From positions 1-45,176 of the IMG/VR virus record IMGVR_UViG_3300025483_000021: a stretch of DNA of 45,176 bases, one strand, 5' to 3'. The notes beneath the pieces are model-generated. The model saw nothing but the letters and a program-made list of their open reading frames with translations. It was not told where the DNA came from and made no database searches. The position numbers and the translations under genes were made by a program. Below are positions 6,633 through 14,739 of this stretch, one piece after another. Every line of letters starts with the position of its first letter. The stretch's first letter is position 1. Source of the DNA: a virus.

Positions 6633-7516
6633 AATGATAGAAACTTACGATAACAACCACGATTCTTGAGTTTGTCGTGGTGCATGTCAGCAACTGTGAC
6701 ATTTAACTCAATCCTACCATCTTCACTGGTGATGATACGATCAAGACCAATACACAATAGTTGATAGAATAGAGTCAATCGACCCTCATTACTCATGTCA
6801 ACTGAATTTGTATTCCAGTAAGTAATTATATCAGATGTTAGTTTAGTAGTTTTACCCTCAAGGCGAGCAAGAATCTCCTCCTCTAATAACTCAAGGAAAG
6901 TTAGAGCAGATTGATTATACTTGTGTGAGCAAGCAAGTGTTGCCCATGCACCTAATACTTTCGACTGAGATGAAAACTTGTCAGTATTTGTGAGGAAAGT
7001 ATCAACCAATGCAACACCCTCACGAATGTCATCAGACCACAATTCCCACTCTCTCACAGCATTATTGATTGTGAGTTTAACACCACGACGCCGACGTAAT
7101 ACGTCACCAAGAATAGCAACTTCACTGGCAAGTGCAGTCTTATCTTTACGTTGGATCTCATCACATGCTCGTCTAGGTTTAGCGAGCACAGTATTTGAGA
7201 AGCAGTTAAGGGCAACACCAGTCGCAACAATACACTCAAATGTATCATCAGCATCATGCCATTTAGCAATAGCACTGAGACGATATTGTCCCTCAGTTAG
7301 GTTACCTTGCTCATTGAATGTGATCGGTTGACCATCATACAACCAACCTGTTTCTCTGATACCAGAATAGATCTCATTGATGTGATTCTTACAGATCTTT
7401 CTGTTATCAAAATTGTGGTTGTCGATGACATATTGGGCGTGATCTCTATTCAAATGATAGATGCCAACTGTCTTCTCCTTTGTGATGTCAAATGGCAGTG
7501 TGTTTGGGATTGTCAT
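6629..7516 (-). CDS. ParB/sulfiredoxin-fold-like protein in restriction-modification operon
   Basis: The N-terminal 110 residues of this 295-residue protein look like a ParB-type domain: a helix INEIYSGIRETGW, then DGQPITFNEQGNL and the box-II-like EGQYRLSAIAK, then ECIVATGV. The remaining part is helical and unfamiliar. ParB-like folds bind DNA or act as CTP switches or nucleases. Which applies here is unknown. I start it at the ATG at 7516, whose ATGA overlaps the methyltransferase stop. An earlier in-frame TTG at 7546 is less likely. The coupling to a methyltransferase and a nuclease suggests an accessory or targeting role. Confidence 0.65.
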   Translation of the reverse strand: MTIPNTLPFDITKEKTVGIYHLNRDHAQYVIDNHNFDNRKICKNHINEIYSGIRETGWLYDGQPITFNEQGNLTEGQYRLSAIAKWHDADDTFECIVATGVALNCFSNTVLAKPRRACDEIQRKDKTALASEVAILGDVLRRRRGVKLTINNAVREWELWSDDIREGVALVDTFLTNTDKFSSQSKVLGAWATLACSHKYNQSALTFLELLEEEILARLEGKTTKLTSDIITYWNTNSVDMSNEGRLTLFYQLLCIGLDRIITSEDGRIELNVTVADMHHDKLKNRGCYRKFLSL

Positions 7517-8349
7517 AATAAACGAGTGAATACATTGTCTGTCCATGGTAGCACACGCTCCTCACACATCTGATGATATGTTTCATCGATCTCGAAACCG
7601 ATAAAATTGCGATTCTCTTCTAGGCACACCTGGGCGGTGGTCCCTGCTCCCATGAAGGGATCAAGAATAACATCATTAACATCAGACCATGTAAGTACGT
7701 GTCCTCGTGCTAACTCTTCAGGCATAGTTGCTGGATGTTTGTAACTTGCCTTGGATGATTGTCCGAAACCTCCTGAGTTTTTGATCCTCCAAATGTTAGT
7801 CCTGACACCATACTCACGAATGACTTTAGACTTCTTGCCTGGGTCATTCATGGTGCCATCTTGATTACGAGTCTTGGCATTGCCATAACTTGTCCAACCT
7901 GCCCATGCATTCTTCTTGTCTTGAATGAGGTTGATCGTCTTGGGTTTACCCTTGGAGAGTATGAAACAATACTCAAAGATTTGAGTATATCTTACACTCT
8001 TAGGACCAGATGCAAAGGCAGTGCCTGTCTTTTCATATATCATGGTGTCATGTAGTCTAAGACCACATTGATCCATAAAGTATAAACATTGACGGAAACT
8101 ACTGCCAGTCTCTGATCCTTTGACTGTAGCGTCGTTAACATTCCACATGATAACTCCACCCTGCTTTAACACACGAGTGAGGTTATCTGCCACCTGCATG
8201 AATACATTGTGATCCCATTGACTACTGTCGTTGTATGTCCGCAGGTCATCATAGGGAGGAGAGGTGACAACTAGGTCAACACTCTCCTCATCCATTTGTT
8301 GCATCCCATCGATGCAATTCATGAAGTGTGTGGTGTTAATATCAAGCAT
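7513..8349 (-). CDS. Beta-class DNA methyltransferase (N6-adenine or N4-cytosine)
   Basis: The catalytic motif IV TSPPYD is near residue 30 and the AdoMet-binding motif I DPFMGAGTT is near residue 230, followed by NFIGFEID. This IV-before-I order is that of the beta group (DNA_methylase, Pfam PF01555), which methylates exocyclic amino groups of adenine or cytosine. The length of 278 residues is normal for a stand-alone type II enzyme. Its start overlaps the stop of the upstream nuclease-like gene by 8 bases. The target site cannot be read from sequence. It could protect phage DNA from the paired nuclease or from host enzymes. Confidence 0.9.
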   Translation of the reverse strand: MLDINTTHFMNCIDGMQQMDEESVDLVVTSPPYDDLRTYNDSSQWDHNVFMQVADNLTRVLKQGGVIMWNVNDATVKGSETGSSFRQCLYFMDQCGLRLHDTMIYEKTGTAFASGPKSVRYTQIFEYCFILSKGKPKTINLIQDKKNAWAGWTSYGNAKTRNQDGTMNDPGKKSKVIREYGVRTNIWRIKNSGGFGQSSKASYKHPATMPEELARGHVLTWSDVNDVILDPFMGAGTTAQVCLEENRNFIGFEIDETYHQMCEERVLPWTDNVFTRLL

Positions 8350-9022
8350 TGATTGTTTCTTTAATGAATTTGACCCAGGTAGAATTCTTCTTTAGTCTAC
8401 CAGAATAGCACACAATGTCCTGATAGTCACTATCAGACTGACAACGTAATCCACTGAAGTTAGAAGACTTAGACTCACCAGTCTTAGGATCAAACTTACC
8501 TTTGTTGTATGCTTTCCACTTGTAAGCAGAGTTTTCAATCGTGAGAGTCTGACGCTCACTGATACGATTGCCTTCGAGTTTGTAACGACAAACAAGGGTC
8601 AATTCACATTTGACATTGACACCTAGGTTGCCAAGACATGCTGATGATCCATCCTTACCTCCAGCAGACTTATACTCAATTGGTATAGGTTGAGTGATTA
8701 GTTTACCTTGGTATGAGTTACCAACGTAAGCATAATCCTGACCAGCACCACAACCATCAACAATCGGTAAGTTATAACGATCGATGATGATTGATAATGC
8801 TTCAGCAAACCAATACTGGAGAAACTTAGTGACTGTTTGTGTCTTCTGCTTCTCGTCAGTTTCAAATGATTTTAGATACGATTCAAACGTAATGTCAGAG
8901 TTACGAAGTGCAATAGGACGACGTGCTGATGTGCGATAGTCATCAACAGTTAGTTGTACTTCAGTATAGATCTCTTCGTTAATGATTTCAACGCAACGCT
9001 CGAAGGAAATAGTTTTGTCCAT
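8342..9022 (-). CDS. Probable restriction endonuclease (PD-(D/E)XK-like) paired with methyltransferase
   Basis: This 226-residue protein carries GQDYAYV (D96) and, 20 residues later, IPIEYKSAGG (E116 and K118), which fits a PD-(D/E)XK nuclease core with a preceding helix containing E74. I start it at the ATG at 9022 because the promoter at 9051-9080 lies inside the longer open frame that begins at 9070. The gene overlaps the methyltransferase start by 8 bases, the classic layout of a type II restriction-modification pair. The motif and context support a nuclease. No restriction family is recognised by sequence. Confidence 0.65.
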   Translation of the reverse strand: MDKTISFERCVEIINEEIYTEVQLTVDDYRTSARRPIALRNSDITFESYLKSFETDEKQKTQTVTKFLQYWFAEALSIIIDRYNLPIVDGCGAGQDYAYVGNSYQGKLITQPIPIEYKSAGGKDGSSACLGNLGVNVKCELTLVCRYKLEGNRISERQTLTIENSAYKWKAYNKGKFDPKTGESKSSNFSGLRCQSDSDYQDIVCYSGRLKKNSTWVKFIKETINA

Positions 9023-9050
9023 GTTTGGGTGCAGTGCTTTCAACTCCCTT

Positions 9051-9080
9051 AATATAGAGCATTTTTGCATGTAGTGGCAA
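9051..9080 (-). promoter_or_regulatory. Promoter of the restriction-modification operon
   Basis: On the minus strand TTGCCA is followed after 18 bases by TATATT, then AAGGGAGT and a leader ending CCAAACATG, matching the promoter and leader at 4314-4343. A CAGTT/AACTG inverted repeat with a 5-base loop lies upstream near 9091-9105. It fixes the nuclease start at 9022. Confidence 0.5.
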
Positions 9081-9109
9081 AACAGTGGACAGTTTACCCA
9101 ACTGGCACA

Positions 9110-9439
9110 CTACCTCTTGTTGAGATCAGGCAGCATATCGTTGCCTGGATGATCATCAGTCGTGCCCCTAAATGCTTTGTGATCATAGAAGTGCTCATCC
9201 TCGATCTCTAGATCGTCCCAATATTGGGGATAGATGCACATACAGCATTTGTTGTATGGTTGTCTAAATCCTGGTGGATTAGGTCTCTGGGAGACGCATA
9301 GAGTGATATATTCATCACCCACGAATTCAATCGTGCCCTCGAATTCTTTATACCTTGCAGGCATACCTTTTTCGAGAGATCGTAGGATGTTGCTTATTTC
9401 TTTAGGCACAGATTCAGAGATAAAGAGTGGGATAGTCAT
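9110..9439 (-). CDS. Hypothetical protein ending the oxygenase cluster (109 aa)
   Basis: The product begins MTIPLFISESVPKEISNILR and has a central beta-like part (EFVGDEYITLCVSQR) and a cysteine pair in NKCCMCIYP, which might bind a metal. The ATG overlaps the upstream oxygenase stop (ATGA), so it is part of that operon. No family is recognised. The end of the gene is separated by a promoter from the restriction-modification operon. Confidence 0.65.
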   Translation of the reverse strand: MTIPLFISESVPKEISNILRSLEKGMPARYKEFEGTIEFVGDEYITLCVSQRPNPPGFRQPYNKCCMCIYPQYWDDLEIEDEHFYDHKAFRGTTDDHPGNDMLPDLNKR

Positions 9440-10056
9440 AAGGTTAATGCGGTGTCTTCATAACCAAATGGACCTTTAAGGAAATAATTAAAGGCACATG
9501 AGTAGCGATCTTCTTCAGTGTCACTGGGTGACACATAGTGAGGCAAGTGAGATGGGAAGATAATAATAGTCCCCTCACATGGTTCGATTGGAAACTCCCG
9601 TTGATTAAGGTAGTTGCTCTCCATGATATCAGGTTGCACAGTGCTTGTCAAGTAAGTCGGAAACATGCTAGGCATCCTCAGGCGAAACTCACCACAATTC
9701 TCAGGCACCTTAATATACAAACAACCGCTAAACATACTATTGACATGAGTATGCTCAGCGGCGCTGTCACCAATACCATGGTGATTAATCCATGATGATT
9801 GATGTTGTAATCTGTGTTTACGACTGATTGTTAATGCTTCATGCACATATATGTCCATGTGTTGATCAACAATATCTTTGACATCTAAGTGATTAGATAA
9901 CCACTGTGTGTCCTGTGACATGGATCCATTCTTCTTGTATGCACCATCTAGGGACATATCTTGCATAGGTGTTCTTTCTGCTCTCCTCAATACATCGGAG
10001 TCTAGATTAACAACGTCAATATAAACTGGTTGTGAGAAGAGAGGTAAGATTTCCAT
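9436..10056 (-). CDS. 2OG-Fe(II) oxygenase family protein (2OG-FeII_Oxy_5 type)
   Basis: This 206-residue protein has the layout of the family: an N-terminal LFSQPVYI, a metal-site region AAEHTHVNSMFSGCLYIKVP, and the second half-site IIFPSHLPHYV with an Arg (DRYSCAFNYF) that would hold 2-oxoglutarate. Members hydroxylate unknown substrates in many bacteria and phages. It overlaps the 51-residue gene upstream (TAATG) and the 109-residue gene downstream. The classical HxD is replaced by HTH, as in its paralogue at 12825. Confidence 0.8.
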   Translation of the reverse strand: MEILPLFSQPVYIDVVNLDSDVLRRAERTPMQDMSLDGAYKKNGSMSQDTQWLSNHLDVKDIVDQHMDIYVHEALTISRKHRLQHQSSWINHHGIGDSAAEHTHVNSMFSGCLYIKVPENCGEFRLRMPSMFPTYLTSTVQPDIMESNYLNQREFPIEPCEGTIIIFPSHLPHYVSPSDTEEDRYSCAFNYFLKGPFGYEDTALTL

Positions 10057-10211
10057 TACAAATGTAGTGTGTCAACTATACTTTTGAGTGATTCATTCTG
10101 CACGATCGTCATGTGACCGTGTTTTTCATGTGCATTCTTCTGATATAAGAAGAGAGCGTGCTTCAACAATGATTTTTCTTGTTGAGATAGGATGGCAGAC
10201 TTATTAAACAT
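10056..10211 (-). CDS. Small helical protein between two oxygenases (51 aa)
   Basis: This short gene starts at ATG 10211 (MFNKSAILSQQEKSLLKHAL) and its stop overlaps the ATG of the next oxygenase as TAATG. The product is basic, helical and histidine-rich (HEKHGHM). The tight coupling argues that it is translated. I recognise no family. A regulatory or scaffold role beside the oxygenases is only a guess. Confidence 0.6.
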   Translation of the reverse strand: MFNKSAILSQQEKSLLKHALFLYQKNAHEKHGHMTIVQNESLKSIVDTLHL

Positions 10212-10249
10212 GAGTGATACTCCGACATGAGTATGTTAACGTATTAAGA

Positions 10250-10954
10250 TCATTTGTCCATGGATTGCCAAATCTTTTTCACGGTTTCAACATTTAATCC
10301 AGCGATACCTTGATCTTCAACGGGTGGCATATTATTTATTTCGTGATCAACAAACAGTTTATGTCTTGTCTCACTATCCATATATTTGAATGCCATGATG
10401 TATCTATTAAACATATACTTGGGCGTTGGTGGTCTACCAGTGTGAGGAATACGCCCGTCAAACATAACAACACGCCCTGGTTTGGGTTGCACAATACGTT
10501 GTGGTTCTAAATCACCATCATAGAATATAGTTTCACCACCCCAGTTTGGATTCCACTCTGCATTGAGATATACCAACACAGTCTTATTATCATCTACATG
10601 ATATGGTGCATCACAATGAATACCTGGGTTATCATTATACTTAAGCACGTTAATATATGCTGCATAACATTCTTCGCGTGGTGGCATATCAGGTAACTTT
10701 GCTTCAAGATATGTCAACACATCTTTCCACAATGGATTCTCACTACCATGTAATCCTGGAGATTGTAACTCATCAGGATCATCAACTGGACAATAGTTAT
10801 AAAACTGGTGTGTCCAATACATCCCTGCTAGATCTAATTCAGGTTGTGATCGTGTGGGTGGCACATCAACTCTAGTGTAATAATATGGGAGATGCACTAC
10901 TTGAGAGAATAACTCCTCACTCACTACCTTAGTATCAAATACTTTAATTGACAT
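10250..10954 (-). CDS. 2-oxoglutarate/Fe(II) oxygenase, prolyl-4-hydroxylase-like
   Basis: This 234-residue protein contains NPGIHCDAPYHVDDN (the HxD ligand pair), VLVYLNAEWNPNWGGET (the strand typical of P4H enzymes), DGRIPHTGRPP (the distal His ligand) and an Arg in NRYIMAFKY for 2-oxoglutarate. All catalytic residues are therefore present. The start ATG overlaps the end of the upstream oxygenase gene by 11 bases. The substrate is unknown. The homologues I recall are common in T4-like cyanophages. Confidence 0.9.
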   Translation of the reverse strand: MSIKVFDTKVVSEELFSQVVHLPYYYTRVDVPPTRSQPELDLAGMYWTHQFYNYCPVDDPDELQSPGLHGSENPLWKDVLTYLEAKLPDMPPREECYAAYINVLKYNDNPGIHCDAPYHVDDNKTVLVYLNAEWNPNWGGETIFYDGDLEPQRIVQPKPGRVVMFDGRIPHTGRPPTPKYMFNRYIMAFKYMDSETRHKLFVDHEINNMPPVEDQGIAGLNVETVKKIWQSMDK

Positions 10955-11561
10955 AGTTACCCATCACATTCATACTCATGACATATCTATCTTTGTTTGT
11001 GTTGTTAACTTCAGTCTTATGTGTCAACCATCCTGGGAAGAATAGCACATCATTAGTTTGCACCTCGATATACTCCCAGTCCATACCCATGTCATAATAA
11101 TTATAATCAAGAGGTTCTGATAGTTTATACTGGCAGTATGGATTCTTCACCATAAATCTACCACTACCCTCAGGTACTGATAGATAAGCAGCACAGGCAA
11201 CTGTGACATTTTGATGATGATGCTCTGATGTCCATGCACCATTGGGATGCACATTGATCCATGATTCTGACAGCATTTTATTCATTGGAGTGAGATGCCA
11301 TAGGTCCCATATCCTATTAACACGCTCATAAAACCATGGCATAAAATCTTCAAACTCCTCCCATATATGAGGTGGAGTGATTCTATTAATGACTACACTT
11401 GTAGTGCCACCACCTTTCTCGTGGGTTTCATATTTGTTATCGTCGATCACTTGTTGTGCTGCTACCATGTGACCCATGGTCCTTGCTTGTAGTTTTGAAT
11501 CTTCAAAACCAAAGTCATACTTACATCGGTGAATGATGGGAAATGGATTATACGATTTCAT
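10944..11561 (-). CDS. 2OG-Fe(II) oxygenase family protein (2OG-FeII_Oxy_5 type)
   Basis: The 205-residue product has the paired signatures SEHHHQNVTVACAAYLSVPE and LFFPGWLTHKTEV with a downstream DRYVMSMNV, which are the double-stranded beta-helix core of this family. It is related to the genes at 9436 and 12825 but clearly divergent. Fusion or truncation is not evident. It overlaps both neighbours by 11 to 14 bases, so it is translated as part of the cluster. Substrate unknown. Confidence 0.8.
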   Translation of the reverse strand: MKSYNPFPIIHRCKYDFGFEDSKLQARTMGHMVAAQQVIDDNKYETHEKGGGTTSVVINRITPPHIWEEFEDFMPWFYERVNRIWDLWHLTPMNKMLSESWINVHPNGAWTSEHHHQNVTVACAAYLSVPEGSGRFMVKNPYCQYKLSEPLDYNYYDMGMDWEYIEVQTNDVLFFPGWLTHKTEVNNTNKDRYVMSMNVMGNYVN

Positions 11562-12237
11562 GCCATCTCCTGTCTTTACGTTTCAAAGGACACATATGTT
11601 GCATTGGAATAGATACACTCAAACGTTTACCGCTAGGTTGTGCTTGGTGATAACATCTAGCGGGGATGTATAACATATCACCTGGCGTCATTATAACATC
11701 AATGGCACAATCTAGATAGTCATGCTCTGGGTTGTCATGTCTCTGTGACATTAGATTAGAGCAACGGTTATTATATACTTTCCAGTGTGTCTCTCCCTCT
11801 ACTTGAATAATAAAATTGTTAGCAAAGTCTTCATGAATTCTGAATGACTTAGTTTCACCTATACCAGCATATATGTGCATACTTGCCTGCACTGGAGGAA
11901 ACATCTCCTCTACACTTTGCATGATATTCTGCCTCTTTTGATCAATGAAATCAAACTCATTGATGATAAGATTATGACCATCATTAAACATATTAACTAA
12001 TGTCTCAGCATCAGGAGTTGGTTGACCCCATGCTCTCTCAAATACTGGGTAGTTTTCAAACGTTGCAACAATTCTATTAATAAACTGCATCTTAAAATAC
12101 TCAGGATGATTGAGACAATACTCTACATCTTGCCAAGTGCAGTAATAGTGAGGATCCTCAATTACTCCCTTCCAATAGTGTGGCGTGTCATCAAGTGACC
12201 AGTCTTTGTTAAGACTTTGTAAAATCGAATAGATCAT
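11548..12237 (-). CDS. JmjC/cupin-type Fe(II) oxygenase
   Basis: This 229-residue protein shows FRIHEDFANNFIIQVEGETH (an HxD iron-ligand pair followed by the strand typical of cupin_4/JmjC enzymes) and PGDMLYIPARCYHQA (the distal His). Such proteins are 2-oxoglutarate-dependent hydroxylases of proteins, for example of ribosomal proteins. I used the ATG at 12237. A GTG two codons upstream is also open. It overlaps both neighbouring oxygenase genes. It belongs to a different subfamily from its neighbours, so the cluster is not a simple tandem array. Confidence 0.85.
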   Translation of the reverse strand: MIYSILQSLNKDWSLDDTPHYWKGVIEDPHYYCTWQDVEYCLNHPEYFKMQFINRIVATFENYPVFERAWGQPTPDAETLVNMFNDGHNLIINEFDFIDQKRQNIMQSVEEMFPPVQASMHIYAGIGETKSFRIHEDFANNFIIQVEGETHWKVYNNRCSNLMSQRHDNPEHDYLDCAIDVIMTPGDMLYIPARCYHQAQPSGKRLSVSIPMQHMCPLKRKDRRWHEIV

Positions 12238-12862
12238 ACTCACAATAAAAATTAAGATTCAATATAACCCTGAATGGATTAGTTGTCGGGTTAGATGATG
12301 AGTGGAATCGATGACCATCAAATGCAAATAGTTTGTTTGCTTTCGGTGTTGATCTGAAGCACTCATTATATGACTGTGTTCTTGCTTTTGTCCAGCGTTG
12401 GTTAACATCACCATACATTGGATCATCATACTCATGAAAGAATACAGTGTCACCACTGCTGTCATGTAAGTAAAATAATGCTGCATAGTGATCACTCTCA
12501 TGATCAGTATGTGGTCCGTTGTGTGAGTCTTTACCGTTTGCTAGTTGTAATGCCAACCTAGCACGAAAGAATTCAACAGGATAAGGTAATGCATCACTCA
12601 CACTATCTAGTAGTGGTTGAAACATAGGCAGAAATGGACTCTCTACGCCCTCCTGATCTAACAGTACATGAGTAAATCCCAGAGTCTTTTGCTCATCTGG
12701 GATATCACCTAGTGGCACATCACCAAACTGTCCCAACGTAGGTTGGTAACTGATATCTTCAGATAGAAAAAACCATGGGAATCCATTCATCCCCGATGTC
12801 AATGTGCATAACCTCTGAAGGTAACTAGGTGTCAGTAGATCGTCTACTTGGATATATTTCAT
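12209..12862 (-). CDS. 2-oxoglutarate/Fe(II) oxygenase, prolyl-4-hydroxylase-like
   Basis: The 217-residue product begins MKYIQVDDLLTPSYLQRL. It has NGPHTDHESDHYAALFYLHD (HxD) and, later, FAFDGHRFHSSS (distal His) with FRVILNLNF (2-oxoglutarate Arg), so the active site looks complete. I chose the ATG at 12862. The open frame extends 26 codons further inside the upstream oxygenase gene, which is unlikely to be used. The substrate is unknown. Confidence 0.85.
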   Translation of the reverse strand: MKYIQVDDLLTPSYLQRLCTLTSGMNGFPWFFLSEDISYQPTLGQFGDVPLGDIPDEQKTLGFTHVLLDQEGVESPFLPMFQPLLDSVSDALPYPVEFFRARLALQLANGKDSHNGPHTDHESDHYAALFYLHDSSGDTVFFHEYDDPMYGDVNQRWTKARTQSYNECFRSTPKANKLFAFDGHRFHSSSNPTTNPFRVILNLNFYCEYDLFDFTKS

Positions 12863-13475
12863 GATAATGATTAGAAAATGCTGTGATATTAAATGATAGA
12901 GAGATCCTGTCACCTTCACCAGATGATGTGCCGACAGCATGTTGTAACCATGCTGGAAAGATTACGAGTTGATCTTCTACTGGAAACACATCATGCTCGG
13001 TCTCATTCATATGCTCCCATCGATGCACGTTGTTACCATCACCCCAGTATTCTTTCATCTGTGAGTAACTAAGGTCACGAATGAATGAGAGGTTACCATA
13101 ACAACAGTCAGGTAGTTTCAAATAATATACACCAGACAACACACCACCAGGATGTGTGTGGACGTGATTAGATGCACCCTTGTTATTGATATTGATCCAC
13201 ATGTTGATCATCTTCAACGTGTAGTCACTGAATCCAAACTCATCAGCAGCAGCATATGCTCGCTCCATGATGGCGTTTCTAATATCTTTGAGTGGATTGA
13301 TATCCATGACACTATCGATAAAGTCATGTGATTGCCATCCACCCATGTTGGATTGTTTACGACCCTCAGGGTCTTCATCCTTCACATGATATACAAAATC
13401 AGTGAGAGATTCTCGGTCTATGCCTACATTATCAAACTTCCAAACAGGTGTTGGAAATATCAATTCAGTTTTCAT
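12825..13475 (-). CDS. 2OG-Fe(II) oxygenase family protein (2OG-FeII_Oxy_5 type)
   Basis: This 216-residue protein starts with LIFPTPVWKF, typical of the family. It has the metal-site stretch SNHVHTHPGGVLSGVYYLKL and the distal part VIFPAWLQHAV followed by DRISLSFN. It fits the TIGR02466/PF13759 pattern well. The start overlaps the coiled-coil gene by 4 bases (ATGA-type) and the end overlaps the next oxygenase by 38 bases. It is the first oxygenase of the cluster in the direction of transcription. Substrate unknown. Confidence 0.85.
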   Translation of the reverse strand: MKTELIFPTPVWKFDNVGIDRESLTDFVYHVKDEDPEGRKQSNMGGWQSHDFIDSVMDINPLKDIRNAIMERAYAAADEFGFSDYTLKMINMWININNKGASNHVHTHPGGVLSGVYYLKLPDCCYGNLSFIRDLSYSQMKEYWGDGNNVHRWEHMNETEHDVFPVEDQLVIFPAWLQHAVGTSSGEGDRISLSFNITAFSNHYHEIYPSRRSTDT

Positions 13476-13849
13476 TCAGCAAAAGTAAACTCACGATCAG
13501 TAACTTCTGGATCCACATGATTTTTGTAGAGAGACAATGCTTCAACAGCACCTGATAGTTTATTCATCATATCTCTCTTGATTTGCAATTCTTCCAGTGA
13601 GATCTTTGTGATCGTAGAAGTGTAATGCATGTTATCAAGTGCTTCCTGCAGTTTGATATACTCTTCCTTGATATCATCATACTGTTGGATGAAATTCATG
13701 ACGAGTTGATCAAAAGAGATAAGTCCTTCGATCTCTTCTAATACTCCTTTCTTTTCTTCTTCAGTAGCAACTCCTGCCTGTGTGGCAAGATTCACTTCAA
13801 GCACATCTTGCCCGTCTTGGGTAACAATCTGCGATTCTTCTTTTGCCAT
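13472..13849 (-). CDS. Coiled-coil protein of the halogenase/oxygenase operon (125 aa)
   Basis: The product is acidic and almost entirely helical. The part from about residue 33 to 110 (for example QQYDDIKEEYIKLQEALDN) has heptad-like spacing, so it probably forms a coiled coil. I recognise no family. A late-type promoter (13875-13882) lies 26 bases before its ATG. Its position between the halogenase genes and the oxygenases, with a 4-base overlap to the latter, suggests it could serve as an assembly or scaffold factor, which is inference. Confidence 0.7.
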   Translation of the reverse strand: MAKEESQIVTQDGQDVLEVNLATQAGVATEEEKKGVLEEIEGLISFDQLVMNFIQQYDDIKEEYIKLQEALDNMHYTSTITKISLEELQIKRDMMNKLSGAVEALSLYKNHVDPEVTDREFTFAE

Positions 13850-13851
13850 AG

Positions 13852-14739
13852 TTACATAAACCTCTTGATGTTTTTATTTAGTGCAAGGATTACCTTGTGG
13901 GATGCGATACGCTCCTTGAGGGTTACCATCTCCATAAAAGATTTATGGCGTTGGTATTCCATGATAGCATTGTTTTCAAAGTCTGCCTCATTAGCAGTCT
14001 CGCAATGAAAATCAATGTTCCTATTACTTAGGAAACTTCTATGCACTGGCACCCATTGACAGAGTGGAGTGCCTGCTTTAATTATATACTCACCCTCCTC
14101 AATCTTATGCCAAAATAGTTGTAAGTTAATCTCGTATGAATACGATGGATCAACTACACCTGTAGGTGGTGTGAATCTATCCTCATCCCAGTAGGGAATA
14201 GGCATTTGAATAAACACTATATCAGGATGTGCTTGCACTCTCCATGGCAACTCTAGTTTAATTGTCCAGTCAAGTACATCTTTCTGTGGGTTAACCAACT
14301 GACGCACACCTTCAGTTTGTTCAGGTATATGTGCTGACACATATTTGCCTGGGTTACCTGGACCACCAGTCTGTGTGCAGAATCTCATTTGTGAGATCCA
14401 CTGAAAGTTTACACCAGTGCCATCAGTATGGATCAGAATATCAGCAGGACATTTTAACACATAACCTGAGTCCATAACATCACGCAATGCAGGGCATGTT
14501 ACGGCATGTTCGTATAACTCATGGATGCCCTCCTCTCCTCTCAATTCAGCAGACATTCTCTCCCAGAGTTTAGTTACCCTGAGATATGGGCAGCGTTTCT
14601 CTTTACTGGCAGTATTCTTTAGTGCTTCTGTCCGCCATTTACGGTGCAGTTTTGCTGCGGGTATCCATGGTTGCAATTCAGCAACTCCAGGATCAACGGA
14701 ATAGAATCTAACCCACGGTTTCTTCTTCTTGAAGATCAT
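13852..14739 (-). CDS. Unrecognised 295-residue protein linked to halogenases
   Basis: The protein starts MIFKKKKPWVRFYSVDPGV. Notable parts are an HTDGTGVNFQWISQ stretch, the proline-rich IPYWDEDRFTPPTG, and PLCQWVPVHRS near residue 225. I know no family with certainty. Its gene overlaps the second halogenase by 32 bases and leads directly into the coiled-coil and oxygenase genes, so it very likely acts with them. It could be a carrier, substrate-binding or oxygenase-like protein, but only one HxD-like site (HTD) is visible and I see no matching distal motif. Confidence 0.75.
   Translation of the reverse strand: MIFKKKKPWVRFYSVDPGVAELQPWIPAAKLHRKWRTEALKNTASKEKRCPYLRVTKLWERMSAELRGEEGIHELYEHAVTCPALRDVMDSGYVLKCPADILIHTDGTGVNFQWISQMRFCTQTGGPGNPGKYVSAHIPEQTEGVRQLVNPQKDVLDWTIKLELPWRVQAHPDIVFIQMPIPYWDEDRFTPPTGVVDPSYSYEINLQLFWHKIEEGEYIIKAGTPLCQWVPVHRSFLSNRNIDFHCETANEADFENNAIMEYQRHKSFMEMVTLKERIASHKVILALNKNIKRFM
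13875..13882 (-). promoter_or_regulatory. T4-type late promoter (ACTAAATA)
   Basis: ACTAAATA on the minus strand matches the cyanophage variant of the T4 late promoter core (TATAAATA). It lies in the last codons of the 295-residue gene, 26 bases before the ATG of the coiled-coil gene, and would start an oxygenase-cluster transcript late in infection. Confidence 0.5.
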
